From NCBI GenBank assembly GCA_027486655.1, contig JAIXOR010000001.1, positions 124,001 to 188,000 on the forward strand: a DNA stretch of 64,000 nucleotides, read 5' to 3'. Positions 46,992-55,642 of this stretch are shown here, piece after piece (positions within the stretch are counted from its first letter, which is position 1; each line of letters starts with the position of its first letter). The translations under genes and the position numbers were made by a program. The stretch comes from Verrucomicrobiaceae bacterium. Its GTDB lineage: Bacteria; Verrucomicrobiota; Verrucomicrobiia; Verrucomicrobiales; Akkermansiaceae. The notes beneath the pieces were generated by a model, which searched no databases, was not told the DNA's origin, and saw only the letters and a program-made list of their open reading frames with translations.

Positions 46992-48653
46992 ATGGCATCC
47001 TCCTTTCTCCCGAAACCGTTCAGCCACCACTACGAAATCGCGCCGGAATACTCGAAGAGCGTCGCCTACTTTTCATGCGAGTTCGCGATCGACCAGAGCT
47101 TCAAGATCTACTCCGGCGGCCTTGGTTTCCTCGCCGGGTCGCACATGCGTTCGGCGGCGGACCTGAAGCAGAACCTTTGCGGAATCGGCATCCTCTGGAC
47201 CTACGGCTACTACAACCAGGCGCGCGGTGAGGATCGCGAACTGGCCGTGCAGTTCCGCAAGAAGGAGTATGCGTTCCTGCAGGACACGGGCATCCGTTTC
47301 ACCGTGCCGGTCCATGGTCACCCGGTCTGGGTGAAGGCCTATTTCCTGCCCGGTGACATCTTCGGCAACGTGCCGATGTTTTTCCTCAGTACGGATGTGG
47401 AGGAGAACGATCCGCTGTCCAAGGCCATCACGCATCGCTTGTATGATCAGGATCACCTCAGGCGCATCGCCCAGTACATCATTCTGGGTGCCGGGGGCGC
47501 GAGGCTGTTGGAAGAGCTCGGAGTGGATCCCGAGGTCTGGCACCTCAATGAAGCCCACGGGCTTTCCGCCGCTTTCCGGATCTATGAGAAACACCGCAGC
47601 CTTGACGCGGTGAAAAAGCGCCTGGTCTTCACCACGCACACCCCCGAGGAAGCGGGTAACGAGCGCCATGACTTCAACCTGCTTCGCGACTTCACGTTCT
47701 TCGGCGGAGTGCCGGAGGATGAAGTGAGGAGCATCACGGGAATCGAGGGCTCCGAGTTCAACCACTCGCTGGCCGCGTTGAGGTTGGCGCGCATTGCCAA
47801 CGGGGTTTCCAAGCTCCACGGCGAGGTCTCGCGCCAAATGTGGAAGGGTTATCCCGGCACCTGCGAAATCACCCATGTGACCAACGCCCAGAACAAGAAA
47901 TACTGGGCGGACCACGGTCTGGAACATGCCCGCAACAGCGGGGACTCCGAGGAACTCCGGCACCGCAAGCGGGAACTCAAGGAGCGGCTGTTCCGCGTGG
48001 TGGCGGATCAGACCGGCAAGCTTTTCAAACCGAACATCCTGACCATCGTCTGGGCGCGCCGATTCGCGGGCTACAAGCGGCCCGACCTCATTACCCGGGA
48101 CATCCATCTGTTCCGCGAGTTGCTCAACAACACGAAACATCCGGTGCAGATGATCTGGGCGGGCAAGCCCTATCCATTCGACTATGGCGCGATCGAGACC
48201 TTCAACCATCTGATCCGGCTCACCCGCGACTATCCGAATGCCACGGTTCTCGTCGGCTATGAGCTCGAGCTGTCCCGCTTCCTCAAGAACGGATCGGACA
48301 TCTGGCTGAACAATCCGGTGGTCACCCGCGAGGCCTCAGGGACCTCGGGCATGACGGCAGCCATGAATGCCTCCGTCAACCTGTCCACCTTCGATGGCTG
48401 GGTTTGCGAATTCGCCAGGGATGGTGAGAACTCGTTCATCATCCCCGAGGCGGACCGCTCGCTGAGTCCGGAGGACCGCGATCGTCACGATCTGCTGGGA
48501 TTCTATCAGGTGCTCAAGGAGAAGGTGCTCCCCGCGTATTACGAGCGCCCGGACGACTGGAGCCGGATCGTTTTCAACTCGATGAACGACGTCGTGCCCT
48601 TCTTCGATGCCGATCGCATGGCGGACGAGTATTACCGGCGGATCTACCGGTGA
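46992..48653 (+). CDS. glgP: GT35 alpha-glucan phosphorylase-like protein lacking the PLP lysine
   Basis: 553 residues from ATG 46992. The N-terminus SVAYFSCEFAIDQSFKIYSG GLGFLAGSH and WHLNEAHGLSAAF, TTHTPEEAG, ARRFAGYKRPDLI and the C-terminal NNPVVTREASGTSGMTAAMN place it in the short alpha-glucan phosphorylase group (TIGR02094-like). The phosphorylase signature normally reads SGMKAAMN or NMK, whose lysine holds pyridoxal phosphate. Here it is SGMTAAMN (ATG ACG at about 48351-48356). Unless this subgroup works differently, phosphorolysis is in doubt. Expected role is breakdown of glycogen or maltodextrin. Stands between tdh and a GlcD-type gene. Confidence 0.88.
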   Translation: MASSFLPKPFSHHYEIAPEYSKSVAYFSCEFAIDQSFKIYSGGLGFLAGSHMRSAADLKQNLCGIGILWTYGYYNQARGEDRELAVQFRKKEYAFLQDTGIRFTVPVHGHPVWVKAYFLPGDIFGNVPMFFLSTDVEENDPLSKAITHRLYDQDHLRRIAQYIILGAGGARLLEELGVDPEVWHLNEAHGLSAAFRIYEKHRSLDAVKKRLVFTTHTPEEAGNERHDFNLLRDFTFFGGVPEDEVRSITGIEGSEFNHSLAALRLARIANGVSKLHGEVSRQMWKGYPGTCEITHVTNAQNKKYWADHGLEHARNSGDSEELRHRKRELKERLFRVVADQTGKLFKPNILTIVWARRFAGYKRPDLITRDIHLFRELLNNTKHPVQMIWAGKPYPFDYGAIETFNHLIRLTRDYPNATVLVGYELELSRFLKNGSDIWLNNPVVTREASGTSGMTAAMNASVNLSTFDGWVCEFARDGENSFIIPEADRSLSPEDRDRHDLLGFYQVLKEKVLPAYYERPDDWSRIVFNSMNDVVPFFDADRMADEYYRRIYR

Positions 48654-48751
48654 TTCGAGAGGCGGACGCCAGCCCGTACGTCACGATGGCGGCATGGGCC
48701 GTGCGGGATTGACTCCGGGCGGGCGGCGGCCGAGCCTTGGGCATTCCCGCC

Positions 48752-50131
48752 ATGAATCCACCGCCCGATTGGTCCGCCGCGCTGGTTGCGCTGCTAGGTC
48801 CTGAAAAAGTCAGCCACGCTTCGGATGCGATTGCCGCGCATTCCGGGGACAAATGGTCCGCCTCGCATCCGCCGGAGATGGTCGTGTTTGCGGAAAACAC
48901 TGCGGATGTTTCCGCCACACTTGCCTTTGCCAGCGAACGCGGAATCCCGGTGACGACCCGTGGGGCGGGCGTGGGTTATGTGGGTGGATGCGTCCCGGTG
49001 CGGGGTGGCATCGCCCTTTCGGTGATGAGGATGAACCGTATTCTAGGCATCCACCCGGAGGATGGCGTGGCCGTCGTCCAGCCGGGTGTGATCACCCGGG
49101 ATCTGCAGGATGCGGTGCGGGCCGTGGGGTGGGAGTATCCGCCGGATCCCGCATCGCTCAAGGAATGCTCGCTGGGCGGCAACATCGCCACCAATGCGGG
49201 AGGCCCGCGTTGCCTGAAGTACGGCGTCACCCGTAGTTACGTCCTGGGGCTGGAAGTGGTGTTGGCGGATGGACGCGTTCTGCGCACCGGCGGACGGTTG
49301 CACAAGAACAAGACCGGCTTTGATCTGATAGGAATCTTCACCGGCTCCGAGGGCATGTTGGGCGTGGTCACCGAGGCCACGCTGCGGCTCATCCCGAAGC
49401 CGGCCTGCCGCTCGATGTTGGCGGCGGTGTTTCCCGAGTTCCCGATGGCGGCGGCCGCGGTCCAGGCGGTGCTCAATGCCGGCCACCTTCCCTCCGCCCT
49501 GGAGATCACCGATACCTTCACGCTCGATGCGGCCCGCAAGCGGCTGGGGGAGGGGACTTTCCCCCCCGGCAAGGCGCATCTCATCGTTGAGATCGACGGC
49601 CGCCACGCCGCCGTGGCTGCGGAGTTGGAGGAGCTCCACGCACTGCTCACCCGTCTCGGGGCGACCTTCATCGAACGTGCGCCCGACGAGGCCTCGTGCG
49701 AGCGCATCTGGCAGCTGCGCCGCGAATTCTCCTACTCCCTCCGGGATACGGGCCTGCACAAGCTCAACGAGGACATCGTCGTGCCGCGTTCCAAGCTGGT
49801 GGAACTCGTCGCCTTCGCCCGCGCCCTCCAGGAGGAAACGGGAATCCCGGTCGCCTGTTTCGGACACGCGGGGGATGGAAACATCCACACCAACCTGATG
49901 GTCGGCGACTACCAGGATCCGGAAGTGAGGGAACGCGCGGACGAGGCTCTGGACCGATTGTTCAAATGGGTGCTCGCCAACCAAGGTGCGATCACCGGCG
50001 AGCACGGCGTGGGCCTGGCCAAGAAACGCTGGCTCCGCGATGCCATCGGCGGGGTTTCCTTCGATGTCCATCAAGCGATCAAGCAGGCGCTGGATTCGCA
50101 AGGCCTGCTCAATCCCGGCAAGTTCCTGTGA
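48752..50131 (+). CDS. glcD: GlcD-type FAD-linked 2-hydroxy-acid oxidase
   Basis: 459 residues from ATG 48752. FAD-binding PCMH domain: PVTTRGAGVGYVGGCVPVRG, LGGNIATNAGGPRCLKYGVT and GSEGMLGVVTEATLRLIP. C-terminal cap: FGHAGDGNIHTNLM and TGEHGVGLAKKRWLR. Oxidises glycolate or D-lactate, probably feeding the respiratory chain. glcE and glcF are not adjacent, so it may act alone, as D-lactate dehydrogenases of this family do. The choice between glycolate and D-lactate cannot be made from sequence. Confidence 0.9.
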   Translation: MNPPPDWSAALVALLGPEKVSHASDAIAAHSGDKWSASHPPEMVVFAENTADVSATLAFASERGIPVTTRGAGVGYVGGCVPVRGGIALSVMRMNRILGIHPEDGVAVVQPGVITRDLQDAVRAVGWEYPPDPASLKECSLGGNIATNAGGPRCLKYGVTRSYVLGLEVVLADGRVLRTGGRLHKNKTGFDLIGIFTGSEGMLGVVTEATLRLIPKPACRSMLAAVFPEFPMAAAAVQAVLNAGHLPSALEITDTFTLDAARKRLGEGTFPPGKAHLIVEIDGRHAAVAAELEELHALLTRLGATFIERAPDEASCERIWQLRREFSYSLRDTGLHKLNEDIVVPRSKLVELVAFARALQEETGIPVACFGHAGDGNIHTNLMVGDYQDPEVRERADEALDRLFKWVLANQGAITGEHGVGLAKKRWLRDAIGGVSFDVHQAIKQALDSQGLLNPGKFL

Positions 50132-50146
50132 GCCCGGCCAGGCCGG

Positions 50147-51187
50147 TCAGGAGGCCTTGACCTCGTCCCAGGTTTTCGACCAAAGGGCGAGCGCGTCGCC
50201 GAGGTCGTCGATCGGCTCAAGCTTCGCAAACACTTCATCCGGCGGAAACAGCGCTTCGTTGCCGCGGAAATCCTCGGTCAGCAGTTTGTAGGCGGAGGCG
50301 TTCGGCGCGCGGTAGGCGATGAACTCCATGTTTTTCGCTGCGTTGGCGGGATCGGTGACGAAGTTGATGAAGCGGTGGGCGAGATCCACGGAAAGTGCGT
50401 CCTTGGGGATGCAGAGGTCATCGCAGGAAAACGCGGTGCCTTCCCTGGGGATCTTCACCACGATGTCCTCGTTCTCATCCGCGACTTGAAGCAGGTCGCC
50501 GGCGTAGCCTTGGACGAGGTGGAACTCGCCGGATGCGATGCCGCTTTTGTATTGCTCGTTGTCGAACTTGGCGATGTTCGGTTTCCAGCGTCGCACGACG
50601 TCGCGCGCCTGGGCGAGTTGGGCGGGGTCTTTGGAGTTGATCGAGAAACCAAGCGACCGGAGCGCCGCGCCGAGGACTTCGCGCATGTCATCGAGCAGGG
50701 TGATGCGCCCCTTGAGGTCGGCACGGTCGAACATTGTGTAGGACGCCACCGGATCGGAAACCTTGGAGGCCAGCCAGGCGAGACAGGTCGGTGCCATCAT
50801 GTAGGGAACCGAGTGGGTCATTTGCGGGTCGAGCGCCTGTTTGAGATAGGCGGGATCGACGTGGGAAAGGTTGGGGAGTTTCGCGTGGTCGAGCTGGAGC
50901 AGTTTGTTTTCGCGGGCCAGGGTTTTGACCATGTAGGAAGAGGGCATGAGGACGTCGTATCCGCTGGCTCCCGCCGAGAGTTTGGCATACATCGCTTCGT
51001 TGGAATCGAAGGTGTCGATTTGCAGCTTGCAGCCGTTTTTGGCCTCGAAGGACTTGGCGAGTTCGGGATCGAGATAGTCCGCCCAGGTGTAGACACGGAG
51101 GGTGGTCTGGCTGCCTTTGCAGGAGGTGGAAAGAGCGGCGGAGGCGAGAGCGGCCGAGGTGGATGCGAGGAAATGACGGCGTTTCAT
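50147..51187 (-). CDS. PotD-like polyamine-binding protein (orphan)
   Basis: 346 residues from ATG 51187. MKRRHFLASTSAALASAALS has a twin-arginine start and a Cys after LSTS, so Tat export and possibly lipid anchoring. Bacterial SBP family as in PotD/PotF: LRVYTWADYLDPELAKSFEA, GYDVLMPSSYMVKTLARENK, PYMMAPTCLAWLASKVSD, FINFVTDPANAAKNMEFIAY. Binds spermidine, putrescine or a similar cation for ABC import. No potA, B or C genes lie nearby, so its transporter must be elsewhere or it has another role. Convergent with glcD, divergent from the AsmA-like gene. Confidence 0.88.
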   Translation of the reverse strand: MKRRHFLASTSAALASAALSTSCKGSQTTLRVYTWADYLDPELAKSFEAKNGCKLQIDTFDSNEAMYAKLSAGASGYDVLMPSSYMVKTLARENKLLQLDHAKLPNLSHVDPAYLKQALDPQMTHSVPYMMAPTCLAWLASKVSDPVASYTMFDRADLKGRITLLDDMREVLGAALRSLGFSINSKDPAQLAQARDVVRRWKPNIAKFDNEQYKSGIASGEFHLVQGYAGDLLQVADENEDIVVKIPREGTAFSCDDLCIPKDALSVDLAHRFINFVTDPANAAKNMEFIAYRAPNASAYKLLTEDFRGNEALFPPDEVFAKLEPIDDLGDALALWSKTWDEVKAS

Positions 51188-51310
51188 GGTTTCGTCATGG
51201 GAAAACCATGAATCGGGCGCTTTGCCCAATGAATTCTGAGGGAAGCGGCGGATTCCCGGTTCCGTTGATGGATCCTTGAAGTCGCCGCCGCCTCCGCTAG
51301 CTTGCGGGCA

Positions 51311-52810
51311 ATGAGCAGAAGATCGAGGAGACGGAGCGGAGCTTCGATGGCGGGGTGGGCGGGCAAGGCCGCCATCGGCCTGATCCTTGCCGGCGTGGTG
51401 GGTGCCGGGGTTTTGTTTGCGGTGATCCGCGGCTACCTGCACAGCGAATCGTTCCGCGGGCTTCTATCAGAACGGGTGAGCCGCACCGCCGGGGTGGAAG
51501 GCCGTTTCACCCCCTTCCGCTGGCAGGGGCTTGCGGTGGATTCGGATTCCTTCGAGGCGACCGGTTCAGGGCCGGTCGAGGGACTCAAAGTCGAGGGGCT
51601 CCACACCGAAGTGGGCCTCGGCGGCCTCGGCCGGGGCGTCTGGGAACTGGAAAACTCGAACATCCGGCGCGTCGAAGTGCGACTCGGGAAAGCCGCGGCG
51701 TCTGCGGCCCTGCCGACGGAGGGCCCCGGAAAACCTTCCGCAAATGCGGGCCCGGACTGGCTGCCCAAAGAGGTGGAGATGAAGTCCGCGGACGTGCTCG
51801 AATTCGCGGTCAAGGGCGAGCTTGAAGCCGGCCCGGTCGCACTCTCCGGCATGCGGGTGCGGGCCGCCTCGGAAGGCGGCGGGCGCTCCTATCGCATCGA
51901 AACCACCGGCGGCCGGATCCAGCCGCCGTTTCCATGGATCCCCGAGCTGCGCATGGAGCGGGCCAAGCTGCGCTGGCAGGGTGGCCAGGTGTTTCTCCAA
52001 AGCGCGGAGGCCTCGGTGCATGAAGACGGCAGGATCCTTTTCGCAGGAGAGTGGGATCCCCGATCCGGCCTCTACGCCATCGATGGCGGAGTCTCGGGCT
52101 TGAAGTGCTCGGAAGTCTTCAACGAGGACTGGGCCAAGCGCGTCACCGGCCTGGTGGCCACCGACTTCGTCATCGAAAAACGCGACGGCGAACCCTCGGC
52201 GCGAGGGCATCTCAAGATCACCGATGCGACCGTCACCGCCCTTCCCATGCTGGATGCCCTTGCGGCCTACGCGGACACCCGGCGCTTTCGAGTGCTCGAT
52301 TTGAGCGCCGCCCATACCGACTGGCGCTGGAAACCCGACGAGCTTCTGCTCACGGATCTGGCGATCGCCAGCGAGGGGCTGGTCCGGCTTGAGGGCACGC
52401 TTCGGATCCGGGCAGGACAACTTGACGGAGACTTCCGCCTCGGCCTCGCTCCAGGCACCTTGGCGGGGATTCCGGGGGCCGAGACCGATGTCTTCGCTCC
52501 AGGCGAAAAAGGCCTGCTGTGGACGAAGTTGCGGGTCACCGGGACGCTCGATGACCCCAAGGAGGATCTAACAGATCGACTCGTCGCCGCCGCAGGAAAC
52601 CGCATGTTCGACGTGATTCCTCAAACCGGGGAAAAAGTGATCCGCTTTTCCCGCTCCGTCATCGGCGACGCACCCGCAAAGGTCGTCGACCAAGGTGCCA
52701 AGATCATCGACGAAGGTGCTGGCCTCATTCAGGGAGTCGGTGGCGTCCTGGATGGCATCCTCGGCGGGACAACCCGCCCGGAACCGGAAAAGAAGGACGA
52801 AAGCCAGTGA
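51311..52810 (+). CDS. AsmA-like envelope protein
   Basis: 499 residues from ATG 51311. A basic N-terminus and one membrane anchor (AAIGLILAGVVGAGVLFAVI, about 19-38) are followed by a long beta-rich periplasmic region with an early VEGRFTPFRWQGLAVDSDSF and a C-terminal AsmA-type part (IRAGQLDGDFRLGLAPGTLA, LLWTKLRVTGTLDDPKEDLT). AsmA/TamB/YhdP-type proteins act in lipid transport or outer-membrane assembly. Similarity is of pattern and not close. The GTGA overlap with the next gene suggests coupling. Confidence 0.75.
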   Translation: MSRRSRRRSGASMAGWAGKAAIGLILAGVVGAGVLFAVIRGYLHSESFRGLLSERVSRTAGVEGRFTPFRWQGLAVDSDSFEATGSGPVEGLKVEGLHTEVGLGGLGRGVWELENSNIRRVEVRLGKAAASAALPTEGPGKPSANAGPDWLPKEVEMKSADVLEFAVKGELEAGPVALSGMRVRAASEGGGRSYRIETTGGRIQPPFPWIPELRMERAKLRWQGGQVFLQSAEASVHEDGRILFAGEWDPRSGLYAIDGGVSGLKCSEVFNEDWAKRVTGLVATDFVIEKRDGEPSARGHLKITDATVTALPMLDALAAYADTRRFRVLDLSAAHTDWRWKPDELLLTDLAIASEGLVRLEGTLRIRAGQLDGDFRLGLAPGTLAGIPGAETDVFAPGEKGLLWTKLRVTGTLDDPKEDLTDRLVAAAGNRMFDVIPQTGEKVIRFSRSVIGDAPAKVVDQGAKIIDEGAGLIQGVGGVLDGILGGTTRPEPEKKDESQ

Positions 52811-53538
52811 AACCCCAGGTCTCACTCGTCATCCCGGCTCACAACGAGGAGGACTTCCTCCCTGACTGCCTCGCGGCCGCCAGGGCGGCGGAAGCCCTGG
52901 CCGGGATCCGCATGGAGGTGATCGTCGTCCTCAACCGCTGCACGGATCGCACCGAGGCGATCGCCCGGGACGCCCGATGCCTGTTGATCCGCGAGGACGC
53001 GAAAAACCTCTCCATCATCCGTAATGCCGGAATCGCCGCCGCCACGGGCGAAATCATCATCACCTGCGACGCGGACAGCCGGATGCATCCCGGGACGGTC
53101 GTCGAGGTCCTGCGCCGCATCCGCAGCGGTCGCTTTGTCGGAGGAGGCGCTCTGGTGCTCCCGGAACGCTGGTCGCCCGGCATCGTGGCCAGCGCCATGG
53201 CCGTGCTCCCCTACCTCGTATTCTCGGGAGTCAGCTTCGGCCTGTTCTGGTTCCGAAAACAGGATTTCGAGGCCATCGGTGGCTTTGACGATCGATTCGT
53301 ATCCGTGGAGGACCTCGATTTCGCCCGCCGACTGAAGGCGCACGGCAAGCTCGGCGGACGCGCATGGGGAACTCTTGTTCGCTCATTCTTAACGACTTCC
53401 TGCCGGAAATTCGACGAATTCGGCGATTGGTATTTGTTTCGCAATCCCGCCTTTGTCCGGCGTGTCTTCCGAGGGGACGATCGCAAGGCGGCGGATCATT
53501 TCTGGTACGATGTCCGCTCCGGCGACGCCAAGGAATAG
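52807..53538 (+). CDS. Family 2 glycosyltransferase
   Basis: 243 residues from GTG 52807, overlapping the previous stop. GT-A fold: VSLVIPAHNEEDFLPDCLAA, NLSIIRNAGIAAATGEIIIT CDADSRM (DxD metal site CDADS near residue 90) and EDLDFARRLKAHGK. A membrane-adjacent hydrophobic segment lies in the middle (MAVLPYLVFSGVSFGLFWF). Transfers a sugar from a nucleotide donor to an unknown acceptor. Coupled to the AsmA-like envelope gene, so cell-envelope glycans are plausible. Confidence 0.88.
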   Translation: MKPQVSLVIPAHNEEDFLPDCLAAARAAEALAGIRMEVIVVLNRCTDRTEAIARDARCLLIREDAKNLSIIRNAGIAAATGEIIITCDADSRMHPGTVVEVLRRIRSGRFVGGGALVLPERWSPGIVASAMAVLPYLVFSGVSFGLFWFRKQDFEAIGGFDDRFVSVEDLDFARRLKAHGKLGGRAWGTLVRSFLTTSCRKFDEFGDWYLFRNPAFVRRVFRGDDRKAADHFWYDVRSGDAKE

Positions 53539-53653
53539 GTTGCGCAGGGGGCAATCGCGATTTTCTTCTTCCGGCTTCCGTGTCGCTTGTGTCACATGCC
53601 AGACATCGCGTGAGCGATTTTCATCAGGTCTCCTTGTTGTGTTTACTCCGTGT

Positions 53654-53669
53654 TGGCACGAAGCATGCA
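53654..53669 (+). promoter_or_regulatory. Sigma-54 promoter of the pseudopilin cassette
   Basis: TGGCACG (53654-53660), four bases, then ATGCA (53665-53669) match the sigma-54 -24/-12 consensus TGGCACG-N4-TTGCW except for one T. The start would fall near 53680, 12 bases before the first codon. No activator (enhancer-binding protein) gene is in the window. Confidence 0.65.
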
Positions 53670-53691
53670 ACCACCCCCTCGCTCCTGACAT

Positions 53692-54372
53692 TTGAAAGCC
53701 GTGATCCTCCCGCCCCATTCCAACCGCTCCACCGCCCGTGACGGATTCTCGCTCGTCGAGATGGTGGCGGTGATCGCAGTGGTGGTCATCCTCCTGATCG
53801 CGGGTGTCAATTTGATCGGAAACACCTCCGCGCAGGCAAGAAAAGCCGCTACGGACCAGATCTCAGGCCTGATCGAACAGGCGAGGACGACGGCAATCGC
53901 CTCGCGGGCCACGGTGGTTCTGGCGATCGCCGAACCGGGCGACCTTCCTGCAACCGACGAGCGCTGCCGGCTCGGTCTTTTCCGCGTGGAAGGGGAGTGG
54001 AATCCGGAAACCACCACAGGCCCCGTGCCTGCCGTGCTTCTCAGCCGATGGAAGCCTCTCGAAACCGGGGTGATCCTCCTCGGGGCCGATCAGACAGCGG
54101 GTGCGGAGACCTTGGTCAATCCCCTTAGCACCGATGAACTCACGTTGACCTACAAGACGAACAAATCCTACTCGGTCAAAATCCACGCCCTCGCCTTCAA
54201 CTCGCGCGGCGGCCTGATGTATCCCACCGGCAGCTCCCCGGCCAATCTGCGAATCGCCGAAGGCGGGTATCGCGGCGGGAAAGCCTCTCCCAACAGACGC
54301 GGCAACACGATTGCCGAAAATTTCCTCAGAATCGGCCGCGTGACTGCACGGCCTTACCGCATCGACGGATGA
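53692..54372 (+). CDS. Verru_Chthon cassette pseudopilin, GspH-like position
   Basis: 226 residues from TTG 53692 (GTG 53701 is possible). A short basic leader ends RDG, then FSLVEMVAVIAVVVILLIAG, the class III signal with Glu +5. The globular part has DERCRLGLFRVEGEW and a long C-terminal extension (YKTNKSYSVKIHALAFNSRG). In position and size it matches minor pseudopilin H and cassette protein D as I recall the scheme. Its ATGA overlap with the next gene starts a chain of overlapping genes. Supposed to be part of a tip complex of a type II-like pseudopilus; inferred. Confidence 0.85.
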   Translation: MKAVILPPHSNRSTARDGFSLVEMVAVIAVVVILLIAGVNLIGNTSAQARKAATDQISGLIEQARTTAIASRATVVLAIAEPGDLPATDERCRLGLFRVEGEWNPETTTGPVPAVLLSRWKPLETGVILLGADQTAGAETLVNPLSTDELTLTYKTNKSYSVKIHALAFNSRGGLMYPTGSSPANLRIAEGGYRGGKASPNRRGNTIAENFLRIGRVTARPYRIDG

Positions 54373-54884
54373 AAACCGCAGCCTCCAACTCCCGCCGCAG
54401 CTCCGGCGCCACCCTTGTGGAGGCGGTCATCGCCATCGGAGTGCTCGCCGTGGCCATCCCCATGGTCTTCGGTGCCATCGCGGAGGCCGGTAAATCCACC
54501 ATGGCCTCGGAGGCGGAAACCCGCAGCACCTGGATGGTCCCTGTCTGCCTCGACGAGGTTCTCGCCTCCCGCGCCAAGCGCCCGGTCTATTTCACGTCCA
54601 CCGAGGTCGGCCAGATTTTCCCGCCTTCCGGTGATGTCTGGGCACTCGCGTTCTCGGAGGAAGGCAAACCGGTCGGCAAGCTCACCAAGGCTCAATATGA
54701 CAAGGGCCTCCGCGATTTGTCCGGCAAACCAGTCCGCTACATCGCCACTCTCAGCTCCACCACCGAGTCCGTCAGTTCCCCGGGCGTTACCCCCATGCTC
54801 CGGATGAAAATCTCCATTGAGTATCCCGCGATCTCAAGGGCTGGAAAACGCGGCAAGCTCGACTTCCACTCCCGCATCCCATGA
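54369..54884 (+). CDS. Verru_Chthon cassette pseudopilin, GspI-like position
   Basis: 171 residues; ATG overlaps the previous stop by four bases. After SRRSSG comes ATLVEAVIAIGVLAVAIPMV with Glu +5. The small globular part (STWMVPVCLDEVLASRAKRP, PVRYIATLSSTTESV) is the length of GspI-type minor pseudopilins. Cassette protein B by position. Its own stop overlaps the next ATG by four bases. Confidence 0.85.
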   Translation: MKTAASNSRRSSGATLVEAVIAIGVLAVAIPMVFGAIAEAGKSTMASEAETRSTWMVPVCLDEVLASRAKRPVYFTSTEVGQIFPPSGDVWALAFSEEGKPVGKLTKAQYDKGLRDLSGKPVRYIATLSSTTESVSSPGVTPMLRMKISIEYPAISRAGKRGKLDFHSRIP

Positions 54885-55642
54885 TCGCGTCCGCATCCCG
54901 TCATCGTGGCTTCACGCTGATCGAGCTGATGTGCTCGATGGTCATCGGAAGCATCGTCCTGCTCGCTGCGGCAGCAATGCTCGGCAGCTCCGGGGAAGGA
55001 TACGAACGTGTGGGTGGCAGCGTCGCCTCCGAACGCGAGGCCCGCGCCATCCTCACCCAGATGTCGTCGGATTTCTCCACCGCCCGGTTTTACAAAGGCA
55101 CACTCCTGGAAAAGTCCACAACCGCCTGGCGATCGGACAAAGCCGGCTTCCTCTCCCTGCAGCCCGCCGCCGCCCAGTCCAAGGAAGGCCGCATCGGCGA
55201 CCTCTGCGCCGTGGTCTACTACCTCAAGGACCTCACCTACAACGGCGTCACCACCCGCTGCCTCATGCGCGGATTCCGTGAAAGCTCGGAAACCTTCAAA
55301 GCCCTCGCCAACGAGAACCTCTCCCCGCTCTTCGTCGAGCGACCCCAGGTGGACGAACCGGTGGCTTTCGGCGTCGTCTCCTTCGAAGCCACTCCCAAAA
55401 CCCTCTCCCCCACCGGCGTGTGGATCGATTGGACACCCAATGACCTGATTGGTCCCGGAGCCATTGACGTCCGTATCACCGTGGTCAGGCGATCCCTCGC
55501 CGGCCGCCTCCGTACAAGTGCGGACTGGGACGGCGGCGGCTCCGCGGGCCGCTTCCTTGGCGACCCCGCCAAGGCGGATCTCAACAAGGAACTTCAAGTC
55601 TACAGCACCATCATCCGCTTTGGAAACGATGAGAAATCCTGA
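54881..55642 (+). CDS. Verru_Chthon cassette pseudopilin, GspJ-like position
   Basis: 253 residues, ATGA overlap with the previous gene. The leader ends RHRG, then FTLIELMCSMVIGSIVLLAA, a clean class III signal. The body (ILTQMSSDFSTARFYKGTLL, DLCAVVYYLKDLTYNGVTTR, IDVRITVVRRSLAGRLRTSA) fits a GspJ-like minor pseudopilin. Cassette protein C by position. It overlaps the next gene by 14 bases. Confidence 0.86.
   Translation: MIASASRHRGFTLIELMCSMVIGSIVLLAAAAMLGSSGEGYERVGGSVASEREARAILTQMSSDFSTARFYKGTLLEKSTTAWRSDKAGFLSLQPAAAQSKEGRIGDLCAVVYYLKDLTYNGVTTRCLMRGFRESSETFKALANENLSPLFVERPQVDEPVAFGVVSFEATPKTLSPTGVWIDWTPNDLIGPGAIDVRITVVRRSLAGRLRTSADWDGGGSAGRFLGDPAKADLNKELQVYSTIIRFGNDEKS

Noticed and set aside
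47073-48209. 378-codon minus-strand frame
   Set aside because: Antisense to the GT35 gene, with no recognisable motif.
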